Of a stretch of DNA of 64,000 bases, positions 17,827 through 26,024 are shown in pieces. A program made the translations under genes and the position numbers. Below the pieces are notes generated by a model. That model worked only from the letters and a program-made list of their open reading frames with translations, had not been told where the DNA came from and ran no database searches. Numbering within the stretch: position 1 is the first letter of the stretch; each line of letters opens with the position of its first letter. Source of the stretch: Radicibacter daui (GTDB lineage: Bacteria > Pseudomonadota > Alphaproteobacteria > Radicibacterales > Radicibacteraceae); the NCBI GenBank assembly GCA_030657355.1, contig CP131057.1:331501-395500 (forward strand), read 5' to 3'.

Positions 17827-18015
17827 TCAACTTCTTGAGACGTGGTCCGGTTTGCCCTTGCGTCTGGTGGTGGCCAGTTCCTCGAGTTCCTTTTCAGTCA
17901 TCGATTCTTCCATCGACCGCGACGCTCCCTTGAGGTCGCTTTTCCTGATCTCGCCACGCTTGGCGGCGAGGGCAGCTCCGGCTGCTTTTTGCTGTGCCTG
18001 GGATTTTGCTGGCAA
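17827..18015 (-). CDS. DUF3008 small stress-associated protein
   Basis: 62 residues, starting at a TTG so that the protein begins (M)PAKSQAQQKAAGAALAAKRG and continues with KSDLKGASRSM and MTEKELEELATT, then KGKPDHV. This is the DUF3008 pattern, a short basic protein family common in alphaproteobacteria with no known activity. GGAGG lies five bases before this TTG; an ATG four codons earlier overlaps that ribosome site, which makes it unlikely. It is convergent with the HWE kinase gene, with 17 bases between the stops. A GGAAC-N16-GGTT element lies upstream on the same strand, suggesting EcfG control. Confidence 0.85.
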   Translation of the reverse strand: MPAKSQAQQKAAGAALAAKRGEIRKSDLKGASRSMEESMTEKELEELATTRRKGKPDHVSRS

Positions 18016-18116
18016 TTTTTCCTCCATTCCCGGCGGCGGGGACGCCCGATGCGGCCCCGATAGCTGGTCCGGTGCCGCCTGGCGGCGTTTCCGGCCGGCG
18101 CCGTGGATGCAAACCC

Positions 18117-18141
18117 AACCGCCTTCGGGCCCTGAAGTTCC
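18117..18141 (-). promoter_or_regulatory. EcfG-type promoter candidate for the DUF3008 gene
   Basis: On the minus strand GGAAC (18141-18137) is followed after 16 bases by GGTT (18120-18117), about 100 bases before the DUF3008 start. The EcfG consensus is GGAAC-N16/17-CGTT, so the -10 differs at one position. Confidence 0.5.
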
Positions 18142-18211
18142 GTGCCCGCTTCGGCCGGCATCGCGGCCTGCTGGCCGGGACCTGGCCCCAGAAGCCGGGC
18201 CGCGCGGTGAA

Positions 18212-18236
18212 GGAACAATCCCGGTGTGCCCCTGTT
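18212..18236 (+). promoter_or_regulatory. EcfG-type promoter candidate for the SDR gene
   Basis: GGAAC (18212-18216), 16 bases, then TGTT (18233-18236), 35 bases before the ATG of the short-chain dehydrogenase. One mismatch to the EcfG -10 consensus CGTT. Confidence 0.55.
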
Positions 18237-18271
18237 GGGAAGCGAGACCAACAAGGTAAGGATCAGCCCAG

Positions 18272-19123
18272 ATGACCGATACAGTTCTGCCCCCTCAGCA
18301 TCAGCAGCATCAGCCCGGTGTGGAAGCGGAAATGCAGCCCGAGCCGCGCTTCGAGCCACGTTTTGCCGGCAGCGCAAGGCTCAAGGACAAGGTCGCGCTG
18401 ATCTCCGGCGGCGACAGCGGGATTGGCCGGGCGGTCGCCGTGGGCATGGCCCGGGAAGGGGCCGATATCGCCATCATCTATCTCGACGAGGATGAGGACG
18501 CAGCGCGAACGGCAGAACTGGTGGAGCATGAAGGCCGCCGCTGCCTGACCTGCCGGGGCGATATCGGGGACGAACAATTCTGCGAGCAGGCCGTCAATCA
18601 GGTGATGGACACCTTCGGCCGCCTCGACATTCTGGTGAACAATGCGGCCGAGCAGCACCCGGTCAGCGAAACACTGGAAATACCGGCCGGCCAGCTGGAG
18701 CGTACCTTCCGCACCAATGTGTTCGGTTATTTCAACCTGACCAAGATGGCGCTCCGGCAGATGAAGGCGGGTGCCGCCATCGTCAATACGACATCGGTGA
18801 CCGCCTATAAGGGCAGCCCCGCGCTGATCGACTATTCCGCCACGCGCGGCGCCATCGTGGCCTTTACCCGGTCCCTGTCGCAGGCGCTGGCCGAGCGCAG
18901 TATCCGGGTGAACGCGGTGGCGCCGGGCCCGATCTGGACGCCGCTCATACCGGCGTCGTTCGACGAGGAACGTGTCGCCAGACATGGACAGGGCGTGCCG
19001 ATGAAACGCCCCGGCCAGCCGGCGGAGGTGGCTTCATGCCACGTTTTTCTCGCCAGTGAAGAGGCCTCCTACATGTCCGGGCAGGTGCTGCACCCCAATG
19101 GCGGTACGGTGGTTTCTTCCTGA
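18272..19123 (+). CDS. Short-chain dehydrogenase/reductase (stress-protein type), Arg at the catalytic Lys position
   Basis: 283 residues with a ~38-residue N-terminal extension rich in Gln/His/Pro, then a Rossmann fold: SGGDSGIGRAVA (nucleotide loop), NNAA, TTSVTAY (Ser175), and Tyr188 in YSATRGA. The family motif is Y-x3-K; here the codon is CGC (Arg192). The layout resembles the YhdF/YgfF/Gsp39-like SDRs seen with general-stress genes. NAD(P)-dependent oxidation of a small alcohol or sugar is the expected chemistry but the substrate is unknown, and the Lys-to-Arg change may lower activity. AAGG lies about 12 bases before the ATG. A GGAAC-N16-TGTT element lies upstream. Confidence 0.88.
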   Translation: MTDTVLPPQHQQHQPGVEAEMQPEPRFEPRFAGSARLKDKVALISGGDSGIGRAVAVGMAREGADIAIIYLDEDEDAARTAELVEHEGRRCLTCRGDIGDEQFCEQAVNQVMDTFGRLDILVNNAAEQHPVSETLEIPAGQLERTFRTNVFGYFNLTKMALRQMKAGAAIVNTTSVTAYKGSPALIDYSATRGAIVAFTRSLSQALAERSIRVNAVAPGPIWTPLIPASFDEERVARHGQGVPMKRPGQPAEVASCHVFLASEEASYMSGQVLHPNGGTVVSS

Positions 19124-19166
19124 AGCCGGCTTCATCGGTAGCCCGCACCGCCGGTTCCGGCCCTTC

Positions 19167-19191
19167 GGAACATTCGCCGCCGGTTGCGGTT
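19167..19191 (+). promoter_or_regulatory. EcfG-type promoter candidate for the DUF4142 pair
   Basis: GGAAC (19167-19171), 16 bases, then GGTT (19188-19191), about 100 bases before the first DUF4142 gene. One mismatch to CGTT, the same variant as in front of DUF3008. Confidence 0.5.
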
Positions 19192-19288
19192 CGGGTCGCA
19201 AGAGATGTCCTGGCCCTGCCGCTCCGGTGCGGGCGGTTGCGGGCCGGGGATCAGATTTGAAAAATCAGGAAAAAAGCGAGGCACTCCC

Positions 19289-19918
19289 ATGTCCAGTTAC
19301 CGGCGCCTGCACTCACCGGCGGCATCCGGCAAACCATTGCGGCGCCGGCCTGCCTTTATGGTCTGGCGTCTGCTCGGGCTTGCCGGGGTGCTGGCCCTGC
19401 TGGCGGCCCCGTCGCCGGCGCTTGCCCAGACCGGGGCGTCGCCGTCAGATCCGCAGCCGGTGCCGCAGCAAAACCCGGTCCGCGTCCACCATCCCTCCCA
19501 GGACGAGCGCTTTGTGAACGGGGCCATGGCAGGCGGCTTGTTCGAAATTCGCTCCAGCAAGCTTGCACTTGAAAAGGCCCAGCGCGGCGACGTGAAGCAG
19601 GTCGCGCAGATGCTCATCAAGGACCACACCAGGAGCGAAAGGGAGCTGGAGCAGATCGTGGGCAAACAGATGCCCGACCTGAGGCTGCCGGCGAGCCTGC
19701 CGATGAAGGAAAAGAGCCAGGTGCAGGAGTTGCGAAACACCAGCTCCAGTGATTTTGACGCGGCCTTCATCACCATGCAGATGAAGGCACATCAGGCCGC
19801 CATCGACATCTTTTCCGAGGCGGCGAAGAACGCCAGCCAGCCCGAACTGAAGGCCTTTGCCAGGAAAACGCTCCGGGTTCTGGAGACCCATCTCCAGCGG
19901 ATCCAGAAGCTTGCCTGA
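19289..19918 (+). CDS. DUF4142 exported protein (first of a pair)
   Basis: 209 residues. A signal peptide (hydrophobic stretch ending PALAQ, about residue 46) leads to a helical DUF4142 domain: ERFVNGAMAGGLFEIRSSKL, VKQVAQMLIKDHTRSEREL, then FDAAFITMQMKAHQAAIDIF and a final helix with LKAFARKTLRVLETHL. The fold is ferritin-like (four-helix) and periplasmic; its function is not established. The start at MSSYRRL is supported by GAGG nine bases upstream; the frame is open further upstream without a ribosome site. A second DUF4142 gene follows 32 bases later, so the two are probably co-transcribed. Confidence 0.85.
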   Translation: MSSYRRLHSPAASGKPLRRRPAFMVWRLLGLAGVLALLAAPSPALAQTGASPSDPQPVPQQNPVRVHHPSQDERFVNGAMAGGLFEIRSSKLALEKAQRGDVKQVAQMLIKDHTRSERELEQIVGKQMPDLRLPASLPMKEKSQVQELRNTSSSDFDAAFITMQMKAHQAAIDIFSEAAKNASQPELKAFARKTLRVLETHLQRIQKLA

Positions 19919-19950
19919 GGGCGGGTGTCCGACCTCAAGGAGGAAACCAT

Positions 19951-20595
19951 ATGTTCCACATCTTTCGCCGATCCGGCCTCTGGGCCGCGACAGGTCTGAT
20001 CGTTGCCGGCAGCTTCTGTGCGGCGGCCTGGGGGCAAAATCCTGCCGTGGAACGGCCGCTGCCCGAAGACCAGACCGGGCCAGCAAGCCGCATCGGGCCG
20101 ATCTATGACGGTCAGGAACTGGGCAACGAGAACAATGGCGGGGCGGGCGCTGATGTGCTGCATAATCCCGACGCCTTTATCTCGGCCGCCACGAGCGTGA
20201 ACCAGGCGGCGATGCAGAGCAGCCAGGCCGCGCTGACCTCAAGTGACAGCAGCCGGGTGCAGCGTTTTGCCCGGGCGCAGATCAAGGCGCATGACGAGAT
20301 TGATGACCAGCTGGAAGCCTTGACGCAGCAAAAGCAGCTGACGCCGCCCAGTCAGGCTTCGCTCCTCAGTGACCATCACCAGAAGCTTTTGACCGCGCTC
20401 AACAAGTGGCAACCGGCGGAGTTCGATCATTCCTATGCGCGTCTTCAGGTCCAGCTGCTCAAGGAGCAGACGCAGTTCTATCGCGCTTATGCCGCGCGCG
20501 GCGAGGATCCCGATCTGAGGGAATTCGCGGCCCGGGAGCTGGAGAACTCGCGCAGTTTGCTGGAAAAGGCAGGCAGTTTTGCCGCTTCCTTGTAG
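19951..20595 (+). CDS. DUF4142-like exported protein (second of the pair)
   Basis: 214 residues. A clear signal peptide (LIVAGSFCAAAWGQ) is followed by a linker and a helical domain: NPDAFISAATSVNQAAMQSS, RVQRFARAQIKAHDEIDDQL, then EFDHSYARLQVQLLKEQTQF and LREFAARELENSRSLL. The helix pattern matches DUF4142 but is more divergent than its upstream neighbour. It has a strong AAGGAGG ribosome site. Probably a periplasmic ferritin-fold protein induced under stress with its neighbour; no activity is known. Confidence 0.78.
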   Translation: MFHIFRRSGLWAATGLIVAGSFCAAAWGQNPAVERPLPEDQTGPASRIGPIYDGQELGNENNGGAGADVLHNPDAFISAATSVNQAAMQSSQAALTSSDSSRVQRFARAQIKAHDEIDDQLEALTQQKQLTPPSQASLLSDHHQKLLTALNKWQPAEFDHSYARLQVQLLKEQTQFYRAYAARGEDPDLREFAARELENSRSLLEKAGSFAASL

Positions 20596-20885
20596 GGGGG
20601 CGCCGGAGCGCAGCGCCCACGGCAATGGGGCGTAATTTCCGTTCGGCGGTTTAAATTTTCCCCATATGATAAATCTTAACAGCGAGATTTCGCTGTTTTG
20701 TATCATAAAGTACAGATTATTAATGAATATGTCATAAATCATAACTTTGTATATTTTATCTATGTGCACTTTTGAACATATGGTTATGGAGTTATTATTT
20801 AGGAACCACTGATCTTTCAATCCCGTTTATTTGGGGAAGCACCGAGGCCGTTCCGGCCATTCCTCATGTGCGGGAGTTTCTTTAA
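20596..20885. other. AT-rich leader region of the sigma factor gene
   Basis: About 290 bases with low GC from 20640 to 20800 and no supported gene. It contains the perfect EcfG-type promoter at 20802-20827. The AT-rich stretch may help promoter opening or bind nucleoid proteins; this is an inference. Confidence 0.5.
20802..20827 (+). promoter_or_regulatory. Perfect EcfG-type promoter of the sigma factor gene
   Basis: GGAAC (20802-20806), 17 bases, CGTT (20824-20827), matching the EcfG consensus exactly, 58 bases before the sigma factor ATG. This implies auto-activation or activation by another EcfG paralogue. Confidence 0.75.
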
Positions 20886-21398
20886 ATGGAGCCCAGCAGA
20901 AACGCTGTCCTCAACGGGTCGGTTGAACTTATGCCGGCCTTGAAGGCCTTCGCCTTCAGCCTGACCCGCGATCCGGCAAGTGCGGAGGATCTCTGCCAGG
21001 AAACCATGCTGAAAGTGATCCGCAGCCTCGACAAGTTTGAGCCCGGTACCTGCCTCAAGTCGTGGATGTTCACCATCATGCGCAATACCTTTCGTAATGA
21101 CATGAAGCGCAAGTGGCGGGAAAACAACAATAATTACGACACATTGATTGCCACGCAGCAGGCGCCCGGCCAGCAGGAAGACAGCCTGAGGCTACATGAG
21201 ACGGCAGACGCGCTGGACCGCCTCTCCAGCAAACACCGGGAGGTGATTGTGCTCATCGGGGCACTGGGCGTCAGCTACGAGGATGCGGCCGGGATCGCCG
21301 GCTGCGCGGTGGGTACGATCAAGAGCAGGTTATGGCGCGCGCGCCAGCATCTGGAATCCATGGTGGATGGTAAAACGCCGCTCTCCCCGCGGCACTGA
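20886..21398 (+). CDS. EcfG-type (ECF15-like) sigma factor of the general stress response
   Basis: 170 residues. Region 2 (about residues 15-80) carries LTRDPASAEDLCQETMLKVI and LDKFEPGT...WMFTIMRNTF, the last being characteristic of EcfG proteins. Region 4 (about 108-155) carries LSSKHREVIVLIGALGVSYE and GCAVGTIKSRLWRARQHL. In alphaproteobacteria EcfG drives the general stress response and is released by the PhyR-NepR partner switch. Neither phyR nor nepR is visible within this window, so this may be a paralogue controlled from elsewhere. An exact GGAAC-N17-CGTT promoter precedes it. The ribosome site before the ATG is weak. Confidence 0.85.
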   Translation: MEPSRNAVLNGSVELMPALKAFAFSLTRDPASAEDLCQETMLKVIRSLDKFEPGTCLKSWMFTIMRNTFRNDMKRKWRENNNNYDTLIATQQAPGQQEDSLRLHETADALDRLSSKHREVIVLIGALGVSYEDAAGIAGCAVGTIKSRLWRARQHLESMVDGKTPLSPRH

Positions 21399-21545
21399 AG
21401 TGCGCTTCAGTGCCGTAAATCCGCTCTGCTTTTCGCGCCCCGGATCATTCGCCGGCAGGATTTGCAGGCGCTATTGCCCGGCGCACACACCGGGGCATGG
21501 GGCTTTGCGGGTTTTCCGCCCGTCAGGGCCTTGCCGGAGGACCAC

Positions 21546-22268
21546 ATGAATGTCGCCGTATTTCCGGACTGGCTGCACAGCCTCTCCGTTCTTTCCCTTA
21601 TGGTGGCCGCCATCTGTGCGGTGGTGATTGCCGTCGATGAAACCGGCCGGCGCCAGCATATGTGGATCATGTATATCGTGTGGCCGCTGACGGCATTGTT
21701 CGGCAGCGTGCTGTGGCTTGCCTTCTACTGGAGTTGCGGCAGGGGAATGCCGGGGAAGGCCACGTCGGGCGGTGAACACACGCAGGCCCCCATGCCGGTC
21801 GCGGTTGCAAAGGGGGCGAGCCATTGCGGCGCCGGCTGCACCCTTGGCGACATCATTGCCGAGTGGCTGGCCTTCCTTGTGCCGACCGTGGCCGTGGCGT
21901 TCGGGTGGAAGAGCCTGTTTGCCGAAAAGCTGTTTGCCGTCTGGGTGCTGGATTATCTGGTGGCCTTCGGCCTTGGTGTCGCTTTCCAGTATTTCACCAT
22001 CAAGCCGATGCGGGATCTTTCCGTGGGCGGCGGCATCATCGCCGCGCTCAAGGCCGATATCGCCTCCATCACAGCATGGCAGGTGGGGATGTATGGCTTT
22101 ATGGCCATCGCCCAGTTCGCCTGGTTTGGGCCCGCTTATGGCGGCCATGCCGAAGTCAACACGCCTGAATTCTGGTTTGCCATGCAGATCGCCATGATCT
22201 GCGGCTTCTGCACGGCTTTCCCCGTCAACTGGCTGCTGGTCCGCGCCGGTCTCAAGGAGCGGATGTAA
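21546..22268 (+). CDS. DUF4396 membrane protein
   Basis: 240 residues with about six hydrophobic helices (segments near 10-30, 40-60, 110-135, 140-160, 180-200 and 215-235). Between helices two and three lies a His/Cys motif, HCGAGCTLGDIIAEW, the hallmark of DUF4396 and possibly metal-binding. Function is unknown. GGAGG five bases before the ATG supports this start. It follows the sigma factor gene after about 150 bases on the same strand and may share regulation, though I see no EcfG-type promoter of its own. Confidence 0.8.
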   Translation: MNVAVFPDWLHSLSVLSLMVAAICAVVIAVDETGRRQHMWIMYIVWPLTALFGSVLWLAFYWSCGRGMPGKATSGGEHTQAPMPVAVAKGASHCGAGCTLGDIIAEWLAFLVPTVAVAFGWKSLFAEKLFAVWVLDYLVAFGLGVAFQYFTIKPMRDLSVGGGIIAALKADIASITAWQVGMYGFMAIAQFAWFGPAYGGHAEVNTPEFWFAMQIAMICGFCTAFPVNWLLVRAGLKERM

Positions 22269-22311
22269 ACGGCCGTGGACGTGATCTGACCGTCAGGGAA
22301 GGAGCTATTCT

Positions 22312-22755
22312 ATGAACCTGCATCTTAAGGCCGGAAGCTGGATCGTCGTATGTGACGGCGCCAGGGCGCTTTTTCTGCGCAATGCCGGCGATGCGCTGGA
22401 GCCCGCGCTCAAGACCGAAAAGGTCATGACGGGCGAGACGGCGGCAACACGCGACATTGGCACCGACAGGCCAGGCCGCGCGCCTTCATCGCCGGGGCAG
22501 GGCCGTTCGGCGATGGAGGAGACCGACTGGCACACCCAGGCCGAGGACCGTTTTCTGGCGGAGGTCGTGCATACGATGAGCCGCCTTGTCGGCGAGCGAG
22601 GCATTCATGACCTGACCCTGGTCGGCCCGCCCCGTGCCCTCGGCGTCATGCGCCCGCATTTGCCGGAGCACGTGCGTTCCGTGCTTGCCCGCGAGGTGGG
22701 AAAGGATCTGGTCAACCTGCCGGTGGCAGAGATCGAGGCGCACCTGACGGCCTGA
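22312..22755 (+). CDS. Host attachment protein family (PF10116-like)
   Basis: 147 residues. The sequence opens WIVVCDGARALFLRNAGD and contains AEDRFLAEVVHTMSRL, then LTLVGPPRALGVMRPHL, and ends KDLVNLPVAEIEAHL. This order matches the 'protein required for attachment to host cells' family (eRF1/archaeal-release-factor-like fold), named from an Agrobacterium mutant; the biochemical role is unclear. AAGGAG lies seven bases before the ATG. It closes the stress-related block and is convergent with glmS. Confidence 0.85.
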   Translation: MNLHLKAGSWIVVCDGARALFLRNAGDALEPALKTEKVMTGETAATRDIGTDRPGRAPSSPGQGRSAMEETDWHTQAEDRFLAEVVHTMSRLVGERGIHDLTLVGPPRALGVMRPHLPEHVRSVLAREVGKDLVNLPVAEIEAHLTA

Positions 22756-22763
22756 GGGCCGTC
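22746..22763. terminator. Small hairpin between convergent host-attachment gene and glmS
   Basis: GACGGCC-TGAG-GGCCGTC, 7-bp arms and a 4-base loop, overlapping the stop codon of the host-attachment gene. There is no T-run, so it is only a possible terminator for either strand. Confidence 0.35.
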
Positions 22764-22777
22764 GGTGCGCCCGGTCA

Positions 22778-24601
22778 TTATTCCACCGTCACGCTCTTGG
22801 CGAGATTGCGCGGCTGGTCGACATCGGTGCCCTTGTGCACGGCGGTGTGGTAGGCGAGCAGCTGTACCGGCACGGCATAGAGGATCGGTGCGACGAAGCC
22901 GTCGATCTCCGGCATTTCCAGCGTCGCGGTCGCCAGCGAGCCGATGGTCTCGATGCCCTTTTTGTCCGAGATCAGGATGATGCGCCCGCCGCGGGCGGCT
23001 ACTTCCTGCACATTGCTGGCGACCTTTTCGAACAGGGCGTCATGCGGGGCGACGACGACCACCGGCACGCTCTCGTCGATGAGGGCGATGGGGCCGTGCT
23101 TCAGCTCACCTGCCGCATAACCTTCGGCATGGATATAGCTGATTTCCTTGAGTTTAAGCGCGCCTTCCAGTGCGATGGGGTAGGAAGAGCCACGGCCGAG
23201 ATAAAGCACGTCGCGCACATCGGTGAAGCGGCGCGTGAGGTCGCGCACCTGCTCTTCCAGATGCAGGACCTGGGCGATGCGGGAAGGAGCATCGCGCAGG
23301 GCGAGGGCGAGCCGGTTTTCATCCTCGGTCGACACGGTCTTGCGGGCGCGGGCAATGGCGATGGCCAGGCAGGCGAGCACGCTCAGCTGTGTGGTAAAGG
23401 CCTTGGTGGAGGCAACGCCGATCTCCGGTCCTGCGAGGGTATAGAGCACGCTGTCGCTCTCCCGCGCGATGGTGCTTTCCGGCACGTTGACGATGCTGAG
23501 GATATACTGACCCTGACGGCGGCAATAACGCAGCGCTTCCAGCGTATCGAGCGTCTCGCCGGACTGGGAGATGAAGAGGGCGAGGCCCTTTTCCGGCAGC
23601 GGCGCTTCACGGTAGCGGAACTCGGAGGCGATATCGATCTCGACCGGGATACGGGCGATGCGCTCCAGCCAGTATTTGGCGACGAAACCGGCCAGATAGG
23701 CGGTGCCGCAGGCGATGATGGTGATGCGGCTGAGGCTGGCGAAATCGACATCCATCTCTGGCAGGGCGATGTGGCCGGTGGAGGGGTGGACGAAGGCGTT
23801 CAGCGTGTCCGTCAGCGCCTCGGTCTGCTCGTAGATTTCCTTCTGCATGAAATGGCTGAAATTGCCTTTGCCGATCATGGCGCCGGTCACATGGCTCTGA
23901 CGCACCGCGCGCTCTACCGGCTGGTCGTCGACGTCATAAACCTTGAAGCCGTCGCGGGTGATCTCCACCCAGTCGCCATCGGCGAGATAACAGATGGAGC
24001 TGGTATAGGGTGCAAGCGCAATGGCATCGGAGGCGAGATACATCTCGCCGGTGCCCACGCCAACGGCGAGCGGGGTGCCGCGGCGGGCGCCGATCAGCAG
24101 ATCTTCCACGCCGGAGAACATCAGCACCAGCGAGAAGGCGCCCTGCAGGCGCTTGAAGGCGGTGGCTGCCGCATGGCGCGGGCTCATGCCCTGACCGATA
24201 TAAAGGCTCACAAGATGGGCGACGATCTCGGTATCGGTGTCGCTGGTGAAGACCCGGCCGGCCGCTTCCAGCTCCCGCTTCAACTCGCGGAAATTCTCGA
24301 TGATGCCGTTGTGAACAATGGCGACTTCTGCCGTGGCGTGCGGGTGGGCGTTGTTTTCGGACGGGGCGCCGTGGGTTGCCCAGCGGGTATGGCCGATGCC
24401 GATGGTGCCGCCGATGGGCTGCTCGTCCACCAGCTTTTCGAGATTGAAGAGCTTGCCGGGAGCACGGCGGCGGGCGAGTTTCCCGCCCTCCAGCGTGGCG
24501 ATGCCGGCACTGTCATAACCGCGATATTCAAGCCGCTTCAGCCCGTCGATCAGCAGGGAGGCGACCGGCTTGACGCCGACGATACCGATGATGCCGCACA
24601 T
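22778..24601 (-). CDS. glmS: Glutamine-fructose-6-phosphate aminotransferase
   Basis: 607 residues starting MCGIIGIVG, so that Cys2 becomes the N-terminal nucleophile of the class II glutaminase domain (about residues 1-220; GHTRWATHGAPSENNAHPH and NGIIENF are present). Two SIS domains follow (CGTAYLAGFVAKYWLE; SQSGETLDTLEALR; LGRGSSYPIALEGALKLKEI) and the usual C-terminal ending AKSVTVE. It makes glucosamine-6-phosphate from fructose-6-phosphate and glutamine, the first step to UDP-GlcNAc for peptidoglycan, lipid A and polysaccharide. The longer frame with nine extra residues is rejected because it would bury the nucleophile. It is 61 bases after glmU on the same strand. Confidence 0.98.
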   Translation of the reverse strand: MCGIIGIVGVKPVASLLIDGLKRLEYRGYDSAGIATLEGGKLARRRAPGKLFNLEKLVDEQPIGGTIGIGHTRWATHGAPSENNAHPHATAEVAIVHNGIIENFRELKRELEAAGRVFTSDTDTEIVAHLVSLYIGQGMSPRHAAATAFKRLQGAFSLVLMFSGVEDLLIGARRGTPLAVGVGTGEMYLASDAIALAPYTSSICYLADGDWVEITRDGFKVYDVDDQPVERAVRQSHVTGAMIGKGNFSHFMQKEIYEQTEALTDTLNAFVHPSTGHIALPEMDVDFASLSRITIIACGTAYLAGFVAKYWLERIARIPVEIDIASEFRYREAPLPEKGLALFISQSGETLDTLEALRYCRRQGQYILSIVNVPESTIARESDSVLYTLAGPEIGVASTKAFTTQLSVLACLAIAIARARKTVSTEDENRLALALRDAPSRIAQVLHLEEQVRDLTRRFTDVRDVLYLGRGSSYPIALEGALKLKEISYIHAEGYAAGELKHGPIALIDESVPVVVVAPHDALFEKVASNVQEVAARGGRIILISDKKGIETIGSLATATLEMPEIDGFVAPILYAVPVQLLAYHTAVHKGTDVDQPRNLAKSVTVE

Positions 24602-24662
24602 GCTTTTCTCTCGTCCTTCGTGCTTCAAAAATTGGCTTAAGATATGTGTTCAGATAACTGAA

Positions 24663-26024
24663 TCAGCTTGATTTCTTTGCCGCAGCCTTCGCGGCGGCCT
24701 TCTCGTCGTGATAGCGCACCGCGCGCCCTTCGGCGGTCTTTTGCTCGCCGCGGGCAACGGCCACCGCTTCGGCCGGAACGTCGCGGGAAATAACGCTTCC
24801 CGCGCCCACCACCGCCCGGTTACCGACGCTGACCGGCGCCACCAGCGCGGTGTTGGAGCCGATGAGCACGCCGTCGCCGATCTTTGTGCGATGCTTGAGG
24901 TAACCGTCGTAATTGCAGGTAATCGTGCCGGCACCGATATTGGTGCCGGTGCCGATGTCGGCATCGCCGATATAGGTCAGGTGATTGGCCTTGGCGCCTG
25001 CCGCGAGCGTAGCGTTCTTGACCTCGACGAAATTGCCGACATGCACATCCTCTCCCAGCTCGGCGCCGGGGCGCAGGCGGGCGAAGGGGCCGATACGGCC
25101 GCCCTTGCCGATGGTCACGCCTTCCAGATGGCTGAAGGCCTGGATCTCGACACCATCGGCAATCTCGACGCCCGGGCCGATCACCACATTGGGGTGGATG
25201 ATGACATCGCGGCCAAGCTTCGTATCGGCTGCCAGCCACACGGTCTGGGGCGCAATCAGTGTCACGCCGGCCGCCATCGCCGTCGCGCGCAGGCGCTGCT
25301 GGAACAGCTCCTCGGCGGCGGCAAGGTCGGCACGGGAATTGATGCCGGTGGCCTCCACCGGCTCACCTGTCACCAGTCGGGCCTCGCGGCCGGCAGCGCG
25401 GGCGAGGGCAACGAGGTCGGTAAGATAAAGTTCGCCGGTTACCGTGCTCGGCTCCAGCCGAGCCAGCAACTGCGGCAACAGGGCGGCATCGATGGCCATG
25501 ACGCCGGCATTGCCGATGGGCAGGGCGCGCTCGGCGGGGCTTGCATCCTTGACCTCGACGATGCGCTCCAGCGCCTCGCCCGTCACCACCATGCGGCCGA
25601 AGGCGTTTTCCGCCGGTACCGGCACGCCGAGCACGGCAACGGCGGGCGCCGGGGCTGGGCCAACGGCGGATACAAGTTTCTCAAGAGTTTCTGCCGTCAT
25701 CAGCGGCGTGTCACCAAACAAGATCAGCACGGTGCCGGCGGTGAAACCTTCCAGCGCCGGCAGCGCGGCGCGCACGGCATCGCCGGTACCGTTCTGGGTC
25801 ACCTGCACCACGGTCGGGTGGGGGTTTGCGACTGCGGCGACATCCTCCATGCCGGGGCCGACCACGACGACAATGCGGCTTGCTGCCAGCGTCTCGGCAG
25901 CGGAAATCACATGCCCGAGCAGCGGCTTATGGCCGAGGCGGTGCAGCACCTTGGGCAGCGCCGACTTCATGCGCGTGCCTTTGCCGGCGGCGAGGATGAT
26001 GCAGGCCAATTGGGTGCTGTTCAT
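24663..26024 (-). CDS. glmU: Bifunctional UDP-GlcNAc pyrophosphorylase / glucosamine-1-phosphate acetyltransferase
   Basis: 453 residues, normal length. The N-terminal pyrophosphorylase domain has LAAGKGTRMKSALPKVLH, FGDTPL and VTGEPVEATGINSRADLA. The C-terminal left-handed beta-helix has hexapeptide repeats with GPFARLRPGAELG, NFVEVKNA, NHLTYIGDADIG and NIGAGTITCNYDGYLKH. It acetylates glucosamine-1-phosphate and then makes UDP-GlcNAc. It is upstream of glmS on the same strand and probably co-transcribed; together with an unlinked glmM they form the UDP-GlcNAc pathway, which can also feed the exopolysaccharide locus. Confidence 0.98.
   Translation of the reverse strand: MNSTQLACIILAAGKGTRMKSALPKVLHRLGHKPLLGHVISAAETLAASRIVVVVGPGMEDVAAVANPHPTVVQVTQNGTGDAVRAALPALEGFTAGTVLILFGDTPLMTAETLEKLVSAVGPAPAPAVAVLGVPVPAENAFGRMVVTGEALERIVEVKDASPAERALPIGNAGVMAIDAALLPQLLARLEPSTVTGELYLTDLVALARAAGREARLVTGEPVEATGINSRADLAAAEELFQQRLRATAMAAGVTLIAPQTVWLAADTKLGRDVIIHPNVVIGPGVEIADGVEIQAFSHLEGVTIGKGGRIGPFARLRPGAELGEDVHVGNFVEVKNATLAAGAKANHLTYIGDADIGTGTNIGAGTITCNYDGYLKHRTKIGDGVLIGSNTALVAPVSVGNRAVVGAGSVISRDVPAEAVAVARGEQKTAEGRAVRYHDEKAAAKAAAKKSS

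Noticed and set aside
22835-24640. Open frame of 601 codons opposite glmS
   Set aside because: Antisense shadow of glmS; no domain, and the conserved residues are all on the other strand.
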